The notes below the pieces were generated by a model that saw only the letters and a program-made list of their open reading frames with translations, had not been told where the DNA came from and ran no database searches. From Phaeoceros laevis (Eukaryota; Anthocerotophyta; Anthocerotopsida; Notothyladales), in assembly GCA_049999765.1 (NCBI GenBank), contig JBNGIQ010008344.1:109460-147489 (forward strand): a stretch of DNA of 38,030 nt, written 5' to 3'. The position numbers and the translations under genes were made by a program. Below are positions 9,997 to 20,935 of this stretch, piece by piece; the first letter of the stretch is position 1, and the number at the start of each line of letters is the position of its first letter.

Positions 9997-12364
9997 CTAA
10001 TTGTCATCATCCGAGCTACCACCATCCACAATCCCCTCAGGGTCCACCTGTTGGGCATCATCCGCACCGTAGTCAGCCCATGGATCGATCCACGGCAGCA
10101 AGGATTGCAGAAACGCAAGGATCCCATGCCCTCCTTCGATGTCGGGCATCTCAATTGCATGCCCTGCATCCGCCCCAGGATGGACATCAGCGTTGTTGCC
10201 CCCCAAGGCATGTCCAACTTGGATACCCATTTGCTGCAGCTCTTCCGGGGGAAGTGTTACGGCAGTGTCGGAAAAGTCCGAGACGAGTAGATGAGAATAC
10301 CTGCAAGCCGGGAGATGGAAGCATTTGTTAGAGTTAGGACAGTACAGACGTACAGACAGTTGTTGCAAAGGCAGCGATGCATCAGAATTGGATGTGAGAG
10401 AGAGAGAGAGCAGTACTCGTTCTCGCTGGTCTGAAACGTTTCCTCACGCACGCAAGCCCAGCTTGCAGCTTCTCCTTCTCCGTCCTTGGCATCCCCAGCT
10501 TCCAGTAAAGCAGAAGCTGCATCCTTGAGCCAGGCTTGGACCTCGGCAGCCCTCCACAGCAGATAGTTCCGCTCCAGATAGATGGACATGAGGTGCTCCA
10601 AGGATGGGTTGTTACCCGCACTCGGGCGGCTGAAGAAGGGGTGCTTGGTGGTCTTGGCCCAGGATGCATCCTCCTTGATAGGAGCCTTCTCCACAATTCT
10701 CACCAGCATGGACGGGTGGAGCATCAAGGCCAGCTTCAGCAGGTAAGTAGAACTGCTTTTGCCCGACTGCGGCCCTGCTGGATCCCCAGACCTATTAGCA
10801 GGGTCCTGGGAAGACCGCTCCTTTTCTTCTATCCTGAACCTAGCCAGAGCTAATGACAGAGAGAAGCTTGGAAACACGGATAGAGGCTTCTCTGTGCTAT
10901 GCTCGTCAGCAAACCTCTCAAGCCACTCGTACTGCTCTGCCCTCAGGGCAAAATAGTCTATGCAAAAGAGAGCTCCCAGGGGGTCATCCGAGTCCAGGGA
11001 AAGAAGAAGCTTACAGACCTCAAGTGCAGTCCGGTGACAACCTCGTCTACCCAGATGTTGCATGTGCTTGAACAATGCCAAGAACAAGGGACGGTTGGCA
11101 TGGTCAGAGAAGTCTAGCCTGCAGGTGCCAAGGGTGGGGCCAAAAAGGGGGTGCCACGCAGACTCCAGAACAAAAAGACAGCGCTCCAGATACTGTGCTG
11201 CCTGCTGGTGCTGCCCCATTTGCCTGTGCAGCTCTGCCATGGCTAGAAGCGAGTCTACATGGTACGGGTGGTGGGCTAGCAGCATGACTATACTGTTGGG
11301 ATCATGAGAGCTGACACATACTTCGAACTGCTTCTGAGTCTCCATATATGAAGCGGAATATGTGTACCTGCACAGTAGGTGTTTCCTGGGTGAGTGCAGG
11401 TTCAAGTTTTGCAAGTTGGAACAGCTTGACTGAATCATCACACCATGTACCGGAAAAACTGGAGACCGTCCTTAACTTCCACCAGCTCCATGGATAAACC
11501 TCCGCGAGGCCAGTGCTCTGAGGGCATGGTAAGCATAGTTTTCCTCAAAGCTCTCGCTCCCCGTCTTGCAAGCGGCCTCCTTTGCCAGTTCCCCATGGCT
11601 CCACTGCCATCCCCTCGGCGTTCAACGGAGTTGATCACCTTGGATCCAAAAATACGTTTCAACTCATCCTCTGCCCTGAGAAACTTAGGGTCCACCGCCA
11701 AAATTCGGGCGGATTTTCGACCGCTCGACACCCTCGGGTGGTTCTTACCGCCGGAATCACACTTCTCAACGGTGGCCGTCCCTGCAGATTCCTCCAAAAT
11801 GGAATAATCTGGTTCTACTCCTGCTTGCACTGCCTTCTGAGCAACAGAAGTAGCTGACACCTTGCCTTTTTTCTTCCCCTTCTTCTTCTTCCTTCCTTTT
11901 GAAGGAGCAGGTTGGGGCAAGCTCTCAACTGGTGAAGATGGTTGGCTGGTATCTTCATGAAGCTCCACATCCTCACCATCATCCTGAAATCACACACAAC
12001 GAGCAACGGGTTGATCGCGAAGTCGCTAATTTTCCAGGAGCCACAGCAGCGTCAGCAAGTAGCGTCCAGGAAAAACCAGAGCTAAACAAACATCTACACT
12101 GCATTGCTGGTCGTGCACAAAGGCCTCCAGCGACAGGCAACACGAATATTAGGGTTCTCCTAAATCTCCACAACAAGCTTTCCGATGCATCCTGGATTCT
12201 TGCGTTCTTGCCTGAAGACACAGAAGATCAAAACGATTCCTCACAACTTGCGCCGCCGGCTCCTCCTCTTCCTCATCCTCTACTCCCGTGTCGGCCACGG
12301 GCACATCTTTGAGCGACGCAACTTTGGAGTCTCTCAAGACACGTTGCACCATCCGGGCCGACAT
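9997..12364 (-). CDS. TCF25: TCF25 / Rqc1-type ribosome quality control protein
   Basis: This is the plant homologue of human TCF25 (NULP1) and yeast Rqc1, a cofactor of the ribosome-associated quality control complex that works with the Listerin ligase on stalled 60S subunits. Four exons in transcript order, 12364-12212, 11983-11442, 11367-10417 and 10300-9997, give 649 aa. Residues 29-35 are acidic (EDEEEEE), 82-92 form a basic stretch (RKKKKGKKKGK), and the TCF25 domain follows, with PYHVDSLLAMAE, LFLALFKHMQ, DPLGALFCIDYFALR and SLEHLMSIYLERNYLLW as family hallmarks. The C-terminus is acidic (SSDDDN). The first intron uses a GC donor (CAG|GCAAGA), the only way to join NRFDLLCLQ to DDGEDVE in frame. 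Intron two is 74 bases. The ATG is followed by the family's basic N-terminus. Telo-box-like motifs lie in the promoter and intron one. Confidence 0.93.
11984..12211 (-). other. GC-AG intron (TCF25 intron 1)
   Basis: The donor reads CTTCAG|GCAAGAACG and the acceptor GATTTCAG|GATGATGG. The GT candidates nearby do not keep the frame, while this GC donor does (phase 0). GCAAGA is the standard context of non-canonical GC donors. Confidence 0.8.
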
Positions 12365-13931
12365 ACCGTCAGATATAAAGGCTGCTGGCTTCCTGTCCCG
12401 TCTTTGACAGCTGAAGGCGAGCTTCTGTTGGATCTAAATTCCGCCCACCAGCCTATTAATTCCGGACCTTTGAAATTTGGCTCGCTGCTTACTGCCAAAA
12501 ACTGGCACAGCCGTAGCAAAGCTAGCTTCACTACAATCAGCGATCCTTGCTGCTGCTGCCAGTCGACAAATTCAACCATTTCACATCAATCCTCCATACA
12601 AAGCGACGTGCCTAACACTGGATAGGATTTCAGCAGCATTTAGACCGCAAAGGAAAGACAAAGCGGTGTTGCACCAGGTGGACCAGCCGGTGACCTAGCT
12701 CCGTGTTCGAACTGAGGAGACGGGTGACCAGCCTGTCTGTACACAGCCAGCCAAAAAGTTGGTTTTAGGGTTTTGGAACTGGAGAAGCCTTGGAGTCGAC
12801 CGACCAACAAGCCACTGTTGCCGACTGCAGGCATGTGCGTGGCACTGGGCTCATCAATCCGTGCCTTGGGCAGGGATGAGGCAGGGTAGAGCAGGAATTT
12901 TACCAGGCGCAGACCGGAAACAGACCGGAGGAGTAAACAAACAAACTATAGAGAGAAGTGAGGTGGTATACAACAAGACTAGAACAAACAGTAAAGGCGA
13001 ACGTTAGAAGGCAATGAGGAAAGCAAGTGCGTGGCAAACAAAAAAACGGGGGCAGAATCAAGGCGTGCGGAGGAGTCTAAGCCATGCTTTGAATGCCCCG
13101 GGCTGGCAATGTCGCCTTAAAAGCAGGCGAGTAACTGGAGCTAACGAGCAGTGCGAGGGGCTGTTATCCTCGAACTCAAGAATGCGCCGCAGAAAGAATC
13201 CAAAAAGGGGAATAATGCAGCGGCAGAAATGGCTCGATTTCACTGACCCCCGGGCCGGGATGCCTGATTTTGACCCCGATCCTCATGAAGGCCCCCCAAT
13301 CACAGCCCAAGATGTGGCGGTCCTGCAATTGCTGCGTCCCATTCAAACCGTCGGATGAATGGAGCTTATTTTTTCTGGTTTTCTGTTTGGAGTCTCGGAT
13401 CTGACTTGACTGTCCATCCAGCCAGGACGTATGTATTTATAACCTCGATGCGATGCATTCATCCATCGCATTCAACCTAGGGTTACACCAATCAATCCCT
13501 CAAACAGTTATCTGATTCCTCCCAGAGTGTGTGCATCTAAATCTGCTTGCTCCTGCCCCTCCTTCCTGCTCCTGCTCTGTGGCTCTTGTCATGGTGCAGC
13601 AACAGCAGCACCTGCAGCACCTGCACCTGCAGCAGAGCAGTCCTTTCCTTCTTGGTCACCTCATTCTTGCTGTGCTGCCACACCCGCCTCATTCTTGACT
13701 AGATTGATTCTTGGACCTGCCTGTTTCGGAGCCCGTCAGCCTGCACGACCACAATCGCTGCAGGTGAGGTGCCCGACTGTCCTGTTGCTGCCTCGATTTC
13801 TTGAGGGCCTTGCCAGGATTGAGCTTAGCACGGATCCGGAACGCGCCTTACATGGCTCGGAGTCGGGTGCGTCCCACCTGGCCGCTGCTTTGTCAGCCGT
13901 GAGGGGTGTTGGAGGGCTTACGAACTGAGCG
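12365..13931. other. divergent promoter region, TCF25 and ARID-PHD genes
   Basis: This is the upstream region of two diverging genes. Open frames at 13014-13358 and 13527-13928 have low-complexity or untypical composition and no family motif; parts may be 5' UTR of the ARID gene. A telo-box-like ACCCTAAA lies at 12765-12773 on the minus strand, and CTAGGGTT lies near 13479. No repeats are obvious. Confidence 0.5.
12765..12773 (-). promoter_or_regulatory. telo-box-like element upstream of TCF25
   Basis: The minus strand reads AAACCCTAA, the consensus telo box of plant promoters for ribosome and translation genes, about 400 bases upstream of the TCF25 ATG. A second close match (GAACCCTAA) lies inside intron one at 12149-12157. 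The role is inferred from the gene class; a nine-base match can arise by chance. Confidence 0.35.
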
Positions 13932-16900
13932 ATGGGTTCGGCTGCCCTGGACGAGCCTCCAGCCAAGTTGCAGCATGTCAAGGAGGAGACTACCAAGGCG
14001 GCTGCCGAGGGCGACGACGTCAGGGACGTGTCTCTATTGCATGTATATGAGGACGAGACCAAGCTCCGAATTCTCTTGTGCGGGGACGCTGACTTGCTGG
14101 TGCGTGCCTCTTCCTCCTCTCATTGCACCAGCCAGCAGCTCTCACCTTGTAGTAGTATGCCTGTACAGACCATGGCTTCAGAGTATCTGACCGATTCTGT
14201 TACCATGGTGTCAAGAGTCTCTTCTGAGTCAATGAGGACGCGGATGTCCTAGTTTGAGGCTTGTCAGCTTGTCCATGTGCCTGTTCGTCAGCTTGGTAGT
14301 CCATGTAGGGTTTTCACACAGTCATACTCCGCAAGAAGCTCTTGATTAATGGTGAAAGATTCATGCCAGGATGCTCCGAAGCTGAAAGAGATGGAAGCGG
14401 GTCTCAGTTCTCTGATCGTGACTGAAGTAAGTATATGTTTCAGTTGCCTTGCCAGCTCTTCTGTAGCCTAGATGATTTCCAACTAGTGAGCTTGGAGCAC
14501 TCCTTACTTTGCAGGCGTTGTGGTTGACTAACTTGCTCTTTGTTCCGCCAGGTCAAACATATTCGACTCTTACATCGAATTAGGTGAAGCCTCAAGGCCT
14601 AGATTTCACTCAATCTATTAATGGGAGGGGTGAATTTGAGAGACTGATGTAGATTCGTGTTGTTCGTTGGACCAATCATACAATAGCCAGAGAATTCAAT
14701 CTGACGGCTATGAATCTTTTACAGTGCCCCCCCACCACCAATGGCTGCTGCTGCCCTTGTACGAGGAGTCGTCACAATGCGGTGTGATGTATGCACCACT
14801 AGTGGTGCAAGAATACCACTGCTGGTCTCTGGAGGAGGTCATACATGTTTTGATGATCAGGTCTGTGCAGTTTCCCTCTTTGTTCTTGTTTGGTCAGGAC
14901 ATTGAGGGTGGACAAGGATCCTGAACTTCTCCTGTTTTGCAGCTGCTAGAAGCAGCCATACGCAAAGAACTTGCTGCTAAGACCAAGCTTGTTCAACTGG
15001 TGAAACTTAATGATGACATAAAAGCAGCACCAGTTAACTCTGAGCTACGAAGGTCAATTGCTGTTGCTAGTGGTGCTCCCATTGTCGAGCTTAGAATAGC
15101 AACACCTGCATGGGCTGCACAGGTAAGAAAACTATTTGCACCATGCAGTACTTTTTGTCCGGTGTAGACGGTACTCAAGCTTTTCTGTACTGTTAGTGGA
15201 AAAGGAGGCATGGGAGCACTTTCTCACAACTTGGGGGGACTTTGTGCAGATTCTTAGACAGCTGTCCTCTGAAGTCTGTTTTCGAAGATTTGCTGAGCTT
15301 GGAATAGCAGGAGTAGAGGGTGCACCTGTAGCTGCTTTTCAGAAAGAAGATGTAGTGAGACTGGGAAATTGCAACCCAAGGGTTCAAAGCTCCCTAGGAT
15401 CAAGTCAACTTGGGTCCAAGTATGTGCCTGCAATGCCTTCCTGGCTTTCTGCACCAGCACCTAGCAGGAAGCGGCAAAAGCTTCTCCATGCCGGTAGCCT
15501 ATCCTCAAATGGTACATGCTGTGAGGAAGATGGCTCATCACAAGGCCATAGAGAGGACAGCAGTGGCAGCAGTGGAAAATTTGCAGCTGGAGAGTCTTTA
15601 CGATCAGGACCTCAAAAGACACCACCGGTTTTTGCAATGAAACCTGTTCCTCATACAACAAGACGCAAGCTTATGCCATTCGCTGCAGCTGTTATTGCTG
15701 GAGCTCAGACAGGCTGGTCTATGAAACTGCCTTTGCCAAATGGTGGTACAAGTAGATCCAGGCCAAGTGCAACTACAGCTCTTACTGCCATAAACATGAA
15801 TGGCAGCACTCCAGCACTCCAGGATGTGAATCATCCCCCATCAGGTCCGGGTATGCTTGCTCCATTCAATTTTCCAGCATCTCTGGTCAAACCGCATGGT
15901 TGCAGTCGACCACCAATGGACAAATGCACTGAGGTACATACGAAATGCCAAAACTTCCTCAAAAACCCCGTTGACCAATCATGTGGCATGCTAACCTGTG
16001 TCTGTCCCTCACCTATAACAGGACGAGTTTCTGCAGGACCTTATACAGTTTCTTATCTCCAGAGGACATGGGAAGCATGTGCCACCTGGTGGCCCGGATC
16101 AGTTCCCAGAGGCTGTCCTCAATGGAGGCAAGCTTGATCTATATAATCTTTATAAAGAAGTAAGAACCAGCTACTATCCGGTCATTCAATCTGCGCTTCT
16201 GTAGTAGACCGCTGGTGCAAATGCAGCACATTGTACATCCAAATTCACCTGGCAGCATTGCACTGTGCAGGTGGTTTCAAGAGGAGGTTTCCATGTTGGT
16301 AATGGTATCAACTGGAAAGGTCAGATATTCTCAAAGATGCGCAACCACACAACTATTAACAAAATGACTGTAAGGACGTGTCTGGGTGACAATCTTCTTA
16401 AATGCCGTCAGACGTTTGGCATGCACAAGCTCTTTTCCTTACATAACACTGAAGGTGCTGCTGTTTGTGCAGGGTGTCGGCAATACGCTGAAAAAACACT
16501 ATGAGACTTACCTCTTGGAGTATGAGTTTGCACACAATGATGTTGATGGAGAGTGCTGTATCCTATGCCACAGGTACTATTTCTATTGCAAGACAGGACC
16601 TGTGACCTTCCAGACTTGCCGGAGAAAGCTGAAAAGCTGTGTTTCTTTTGCAGTGGTGCAGCTGGTGACTGGGTCAATTGTGGAGTATGTGGCGAATGGG
16701 CGCACTTGGGTTGTGATAGGCGGGGTGGTCTTGCAGCTTTTAAAGTGAGTGATTGCAACTTGCATGGCAATGCAAATGTTTGGGCAGGTTGTCGACAAGT
16801 AGGATAGCTTAGTTCGTTTGAAACATGTGTGCCTAACCAGTTTTTGGGTCCTTGGTCAGGATTATGCAAAAACGGATGGGCTCGAATACATATGCCCTCA

Positions 16901-17132
16901 TTGCAGTACAGGGAATGGTAAAGTAGTCTCCCGAAGGGCGAAGTTGAGGAGCCCTTGTAAGTATCTTTCACAGGATTCGATTTGAGGAACTTGCTGGTGA
17001 AGGGTTGGAGATTTTGGTGTTCTTTTCAGGGGGTGGGGGGTTTACTTAATTTGATCCGTTGTCAATCCTCTCACAGTGGTGGCTCAAAATTCAGACGTGA
17101 AAGAACAAGTCAAGGCCAGGCTAGTGATTTAG
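13932..17132 (+). CDS. ARID and PHD-finger chromatin protein (Arabidopsis ARID4/ARID5 type)
   Basis: This nuclear chromatin protein has an AT-rich DNA-binding ARID domain and a PHD finger; the Arabidopsis relative reads H3K4 methylation and works with ISWI remodellers. Twelve exons: 13932-14099, 14370-14426, 14552-14583, 14725-14860, 14943-15122, 15250-15933, 16022-16159, 16271-16369, 16473-16573, 16654-16744, 16860-16956, 17077-17132, giving 612 aa. Phases agree at every junction. ARID spans about 420-515 (DEFLQDLIQFL, FHVGNGINWKGQIFSKMRNH). The PHD ligands are complete as C4HC3: C527, C530, C541, C544, H549, C552, C574, C577. A conserved middle region (PPPPMAAAALVRGVVTMRCD, GGGHTCFDDQ) precedes ARID. 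The ATG is two codons after an in-frame TGA, so the roughly 200-residue N-terminal region of the Arabidopsis protein seems absent, unless an upstream exon was missed. The last exon is the least certain; an alternative acceptor lies near 17308. Confidence 0.9.
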
Positions 17133-17643
17133 AAAAGCTTCTAACTTGGTGGGGTCCGGGTTGTGGCTGTTGCCACTCTGGTGAGTGATAGTGTGGGGAG
17201 CTTTTTCGATGAAGTTAAGCCTCGGAGAGCATGTCCTAGAGTTCTGGTTGTCGTCGAGTACTTGCATTGCTTCTCAAATGATCTGACATGTAGCACTGTT
17301 TTATCAGGTGACTCGGATACTCAAATTAACCAGCCGGGCAGTGACAGTTGGTGATGCTCGAGCTGGCCCTGAACAGCATGTGCAGCGTTCATGCAGGCAG
17401 CAGCACCTTGGGTACACTTTGACTCAGCGTACTGTCAGTGGTAGACTCCAGAGCACAGACTACATTTCTGGGTTTCTTGCTGACGGAAATTTTGCAATCC
17501 ATCAGGCACACTGCAGGAACTGCAAACCAGCTTGTGCTTGATGGTATGATGGCTGCACTCGTCCTCTCCACAGCGACGTTGACGAGGATAAACAGTAGCA
17601 AGTGGGAGTGCAATGACAATCGGCTATACAAAAGGGCAGGGCC
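17133..17643 (+). other. coding-like stretch, unassigned, runs into gap
   Basis: Beyond the stop used for the ARID gene there are open plus-strand pieces, for example 17308-17541 (starting VTRILKLTSRAVTVGDARAG) directly after a good acceptor (TTTTATCAG|GTGACT). They match no family I know. They may be 3' UTR of the ARID gene, alternative last exons, or exons of another gene that continues across the gap. Confidence 0.3.
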
Positions 17644-17743
17644 NNNNNNNNNNNNNNNNNNNNNNNNNNNNNNNNNNNNNNNNNNNNNNNNNNNNNNNNN
17701 NNNNNNNNNNNNNNNNNNNNNNNNNNNNNNNNNNNNNNNNNNN
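17644..17743. other. assembly gap (100 N)
   Basis: A second placeholder of exactly 100 N, in a stretch with unresolved coding-like sequence on both sides. Confidence 0.99.
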
Positions 17744-17745
17744 GA

Positions 17746-17874
17746 GGCACTTCCGTGCCAGAGTTTGGCGCGCAATTCCATATTTTACCGCTAGAAGCTC
17801 TTCGTTATACTGTGCTCAGTAGGATGGCTGTGCCATTACGGGCAGAGAAACTGGGAGCTCCTCGTGGTAGATGA
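17746..17874 (+). CDS. possible C-terminal coding end, partial, unassigned
   Basis: One frame is open from the right edge of the gap to a TGA, giving 42 residues: FGAQFHILPLEALRYTVLSR, then basic residues ending LGAPRGR. The mix of hydrophobic and charged residues looks like genuine protein, and it ends 218 bases before the convergent stop of the iminopeptidase gene, where a gene end would be expected. No family is recognised. The rest would lie in or left of the gap. Confidence 0.35.
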   Translation, partial: GTSVPEFGAQFHILPLEALRYTVLSRMAVPLRAEKLGAPRGR

Positions 17875-18092
17875 CTACTGCCATTTGTACCATATGTGAA
17901 ATTCAGCACGGTGCCTTGTACCGTGGGACTTACTAGTCCCACACTATTGTACTGTACTTGTACTCACATGAGGTTTCATAATTGAGGTCATTGAATGATT
18001 GGACCAACCAGCTGGCAATGTAATACTGCATCGGTTCGTATGCACATTGTCTTGCTCTGCAAGCAAACGTTATTCTGGGAAGTGACTGGCAA

Positions 18093-20697
18093 CTAGGCAC
18101 CTGACTCCGCCTTAGCTGACGCGAACTTCTTCATGAACTCCGTGGCCGCCACAAGTTCAGCGGTTATTCCAGGCTCGTTTGCTGAGTGACCTGCGTTAGG
18201 AACAACCTGGAACAAACGAAGCTCAGATGACATGGCCGTAAAACTTGGCGACTTCAGTAAAAGCATAGCCATAGGTGACATACTTTGAACTGAGCTTCTG
18301 GCCATGCCTTGTGCAGATCCCATGCAGACATCATTGGGCAGACAATGTCATATCGACCCTGTCGAATGTTGAGGCAATCACTATTAGGTCTCTTGTCAGC
18401 AGTGTACAGTAGTCCTCTCACAAATCATGTAGTTTACGGTTCTGGATACATGCGTGACACACCTGGATGATAATTGCTGGAAGGTGGCGAACTTTGTCAA
18501 TATTGTCGAGCAAAAATGAGTCAGATGGAAAGAAACCCTTGTTTATGAAGTAGTGGTTCTCCACACGTGCAAAAGCCTTCACACCCATTGCAAACCAGTG
18601 CTCAGAAACAGTGGTGCCTTTCTTCTTAAAGGACGAAGGTTCATTTGAATGCAGAAGCCTTTCCAAAAGCACTTCAAGAACACAAGCCAGATTGCCTTAC
18701 CAGAGCAAAATGGTCACTCTCGCTTCTTTGTAGAGAATCCTCACTTGGCAGAAGGTAAGATGTTGCCAGCTCCCAGTTGGTCCACACTCTTGCCGCTGCT
18801 AACTGGGATAAGTATACAGGGTATCAAAGCCTGTGATGGGTTCCACAGTTTCAAGCTTTTCGGACACAGTTTTAACTCCAACTGACCATAGGATGTGAAG
18901 AGCAAGAAATCACACACAGATTACCTGAACAACAGGATCACTCCCATTTAATCGTTTATGGTAAGCTTCGACGAAGTCACCTTGTTCCTCCTTTGGTATG
19001 AAGTTCTGATAAGGCTCCCATTCTGAATGCCCGGTTAAGAAAACGGGTGCGATCACTCAAACTGCCTTCTGGAAGAAAACTTATTCTTTCTTGCAAAAGA
19101 ACAAAAACCATAGTGGATGATTACCATCAGGATAGATTGCAGACGCCCCTCCTCTGTAGAACCAGTCAATTTCCTTCTTCCGCACCAAGAAGATTCCACG
19201 GAGGATGATTCCAGTGACCTGGGATGGGAGCCAATAGCTGTTACTGTTTAGCGTTCACTCATTGCTTCCACTGTTCAGTATTGTGCCCATTGAAAGCCTT
19301 ACCCGCTCGGGGTATTGTTGAGCATAAAACAAACTGAGAGTGCTGCCCCATGATCCACCAAATACCTGGACATCCAAAATAGTTTTCAATTCAAGGACCT
19401 GGTCAACACTGTTCGTTCGACCATAATCCATTGCAGTGAGCAGGAGAGTGTTGATGTCAACAATCCTAGAAAAGAGGAAAAGAGCTTGACCAGCCACTTC
19501 GTGATTCCCAGATGTTCCCGAAGCTTCTCGATGTCCTCTCCCAGGGACCATGTGTCATTCTCTTCCAGACAGGCATGTGGTGTGCTTTTTCCAGCACCTC
19601 GCTGGATTGACCCAAACAACAAGAAACCAAAAAAAACTTCCTTACGTGTGTATGGAATTGCAGCACTAAAGGACTTCGACGGTTCAAACATACTTGGTCC
19701 AACAAAATTATGCGGTAAAAGTCAGGATCAAAAAATCTTCGGTTGCCACTGCTTGTTCCACTTCCAGGTCCTCCATGAAGAAATACAACAGGCTGATAGC
19801 GAGAAAAGAAATGGTAAGGATACTGAGCACATACACAACAGCATGTTGAAGCTGGCAAGAAAGATGAAGGGGCACTTGCCTGCCCTGTTGGATTTCCATT
19901 TTCCTCCCAGTAAAGGTTGTGCAGATCAGAGACTTGCAGAAATCCAGTGTTGTAAGGTTCAACAGTTGGATAAAGCTGTGTCCTTGAAGGAGCCACCTGA
20001 CCTACCTTCTCCACTTTCTGTGGATTTGCATCCAAGGTAGGACCCATTGTTTCACCTGCACACAGTTGCCCAAATCCCCATAAGCTGCCAAGCGAAAGCC
20101 ACGGCCATATCACAGAGGAAGCGACCTCTACAAGATCATCGTGACCATCGACACTACTGCTCTTTAAACCGCAAGAGAATACTCTCGGCCAATTACTTTG
20201 ACTTGGTACACGAAGCCCACAAAACCAGTTATCTTAGTCGCCAATGGCAGCCCTGCAGTCCGATAGGATCCTCTCAGCAGCTGTGGCTTTTTTACTCTAC
20301 AAGTGGGCAAGCTTCTAATACGACCACCTTACAAAACTGACAGGCAATGCTGGCGTAGGGATAGACCATTTGAAGCAGTATGCTCCTCATTAACACGTTA
20401 CAACCAGTAAACGGGTTGCGCACCTGAGGAGGGGGTATGCGATGAGCACCTGCCATTCTGACTGCACCAAACCAAGTAAGGTTCTCGATGCTCCCGCAGG
20501 TGGGAGACACCCCTCTGGCGTGCAGGAGACCGTAACAAGAGCTGATGGACGGAAGGGGACACGCAACCAAACCGAGCTGAAGCAAGAGGAACGTAAGGGT
20601 AGACCGACAGCAGACTTTTGCCCCCGAAACCCCCCGCACAGCTAAAACATGTCACAGTGACGGAAGAAGAGGAAACCAGGGAACGCACAAGTGCCAT
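18093..20697 (-). CDS. PIP: proline iminopeptidase with predicted organelle transit peptide
   Basis: This alpha/beta-hydrolase (peptidase family S33) removes N-terminal proline from peptides. Eleven exons in transcript order: 20697-20424, 20055-19880, 19792-19694, 19601-19491, 19365-19303, 19218-19125, 19022-18925, 18802-18701, 18576-18463, 18358-18284, 18206-18093, giving 439 aa with all phases consistent. The oxyanion loop is HGGPG (156-160). The catalytic triad is Ser225 in GGSWGS, Asp381 in GRYD and His409 in NAGH. RGAGKS and WEPYQNFIPKEE are further family signatures. Exon one (91 codons) begins MALVRSLVSSSSVTV; it is rich in Ser, Arg and Val and poor in acidic residues, as plastid or mitochondrial transit peptides are, and joins the enzyme in phase at CTCAG|GTGCGC. 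Intron two has a GC donor. The 5' end is head-to-head with the TrhO-FSH gene. Function is secure; targeting is inferred. Confidence 0.93.
19793..19879 (-). other. GC-AG intron (proline iminopeptidase intron 2)
   Basis: The donor reads GGGCAG|GCAAGTGCC and the acceptor GCTATCAG|CCTGTTG. It joins GNPTGQ to PVVFLHGGPG, the contiguous order of the family, in phase 0. No GT donor in reach preserves this join. Confidence 0.88.
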
Positions 20698-20935
20698 ACC
20701 CAGAAGGAATCCGGCGTCTTTTGCTACGTCCTACTCGATCTTTCAAGGTTTGTACTTTGAAATCCTGTAAATCGTTACCTTTTGCCGCGCGCCTGGGTTG
20801 GGAAACGATGTCAGGAGGAGGTGCAATCTTCGCCCTGGTGTAGGAAACTTCGGTGGTATACAATGAGTTGAGCTGGTTAGGTTGGATTCATTCGGTCGCC
20901 GCCGTGCAGTTCTCGAGTTCTTGCTGGTAGTCTGG
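20698..20935. promoter_or_regulatory. 238-base putative bidirectional promoter
   Basis: The ATG codons of the iminopeptidase gene (minus) and the TrhO-FSH fusion (plus) face away from each other with only 238 bases between them, so both promoters and 5' UTRs must share or overlap this space. No clear TATA box is seen. Bidirectional activity is inferred from geometry alone. Confidence 0.5.

Noticed and set aside
13527-13928. Plus-strand frame just before the ARID-PHD start, as a possible first exon
   Set aside because: It is Cys/Ala/Pro-rich with no similarity to the ARID protein N-terminus, and an in-frame stop separates the frames.
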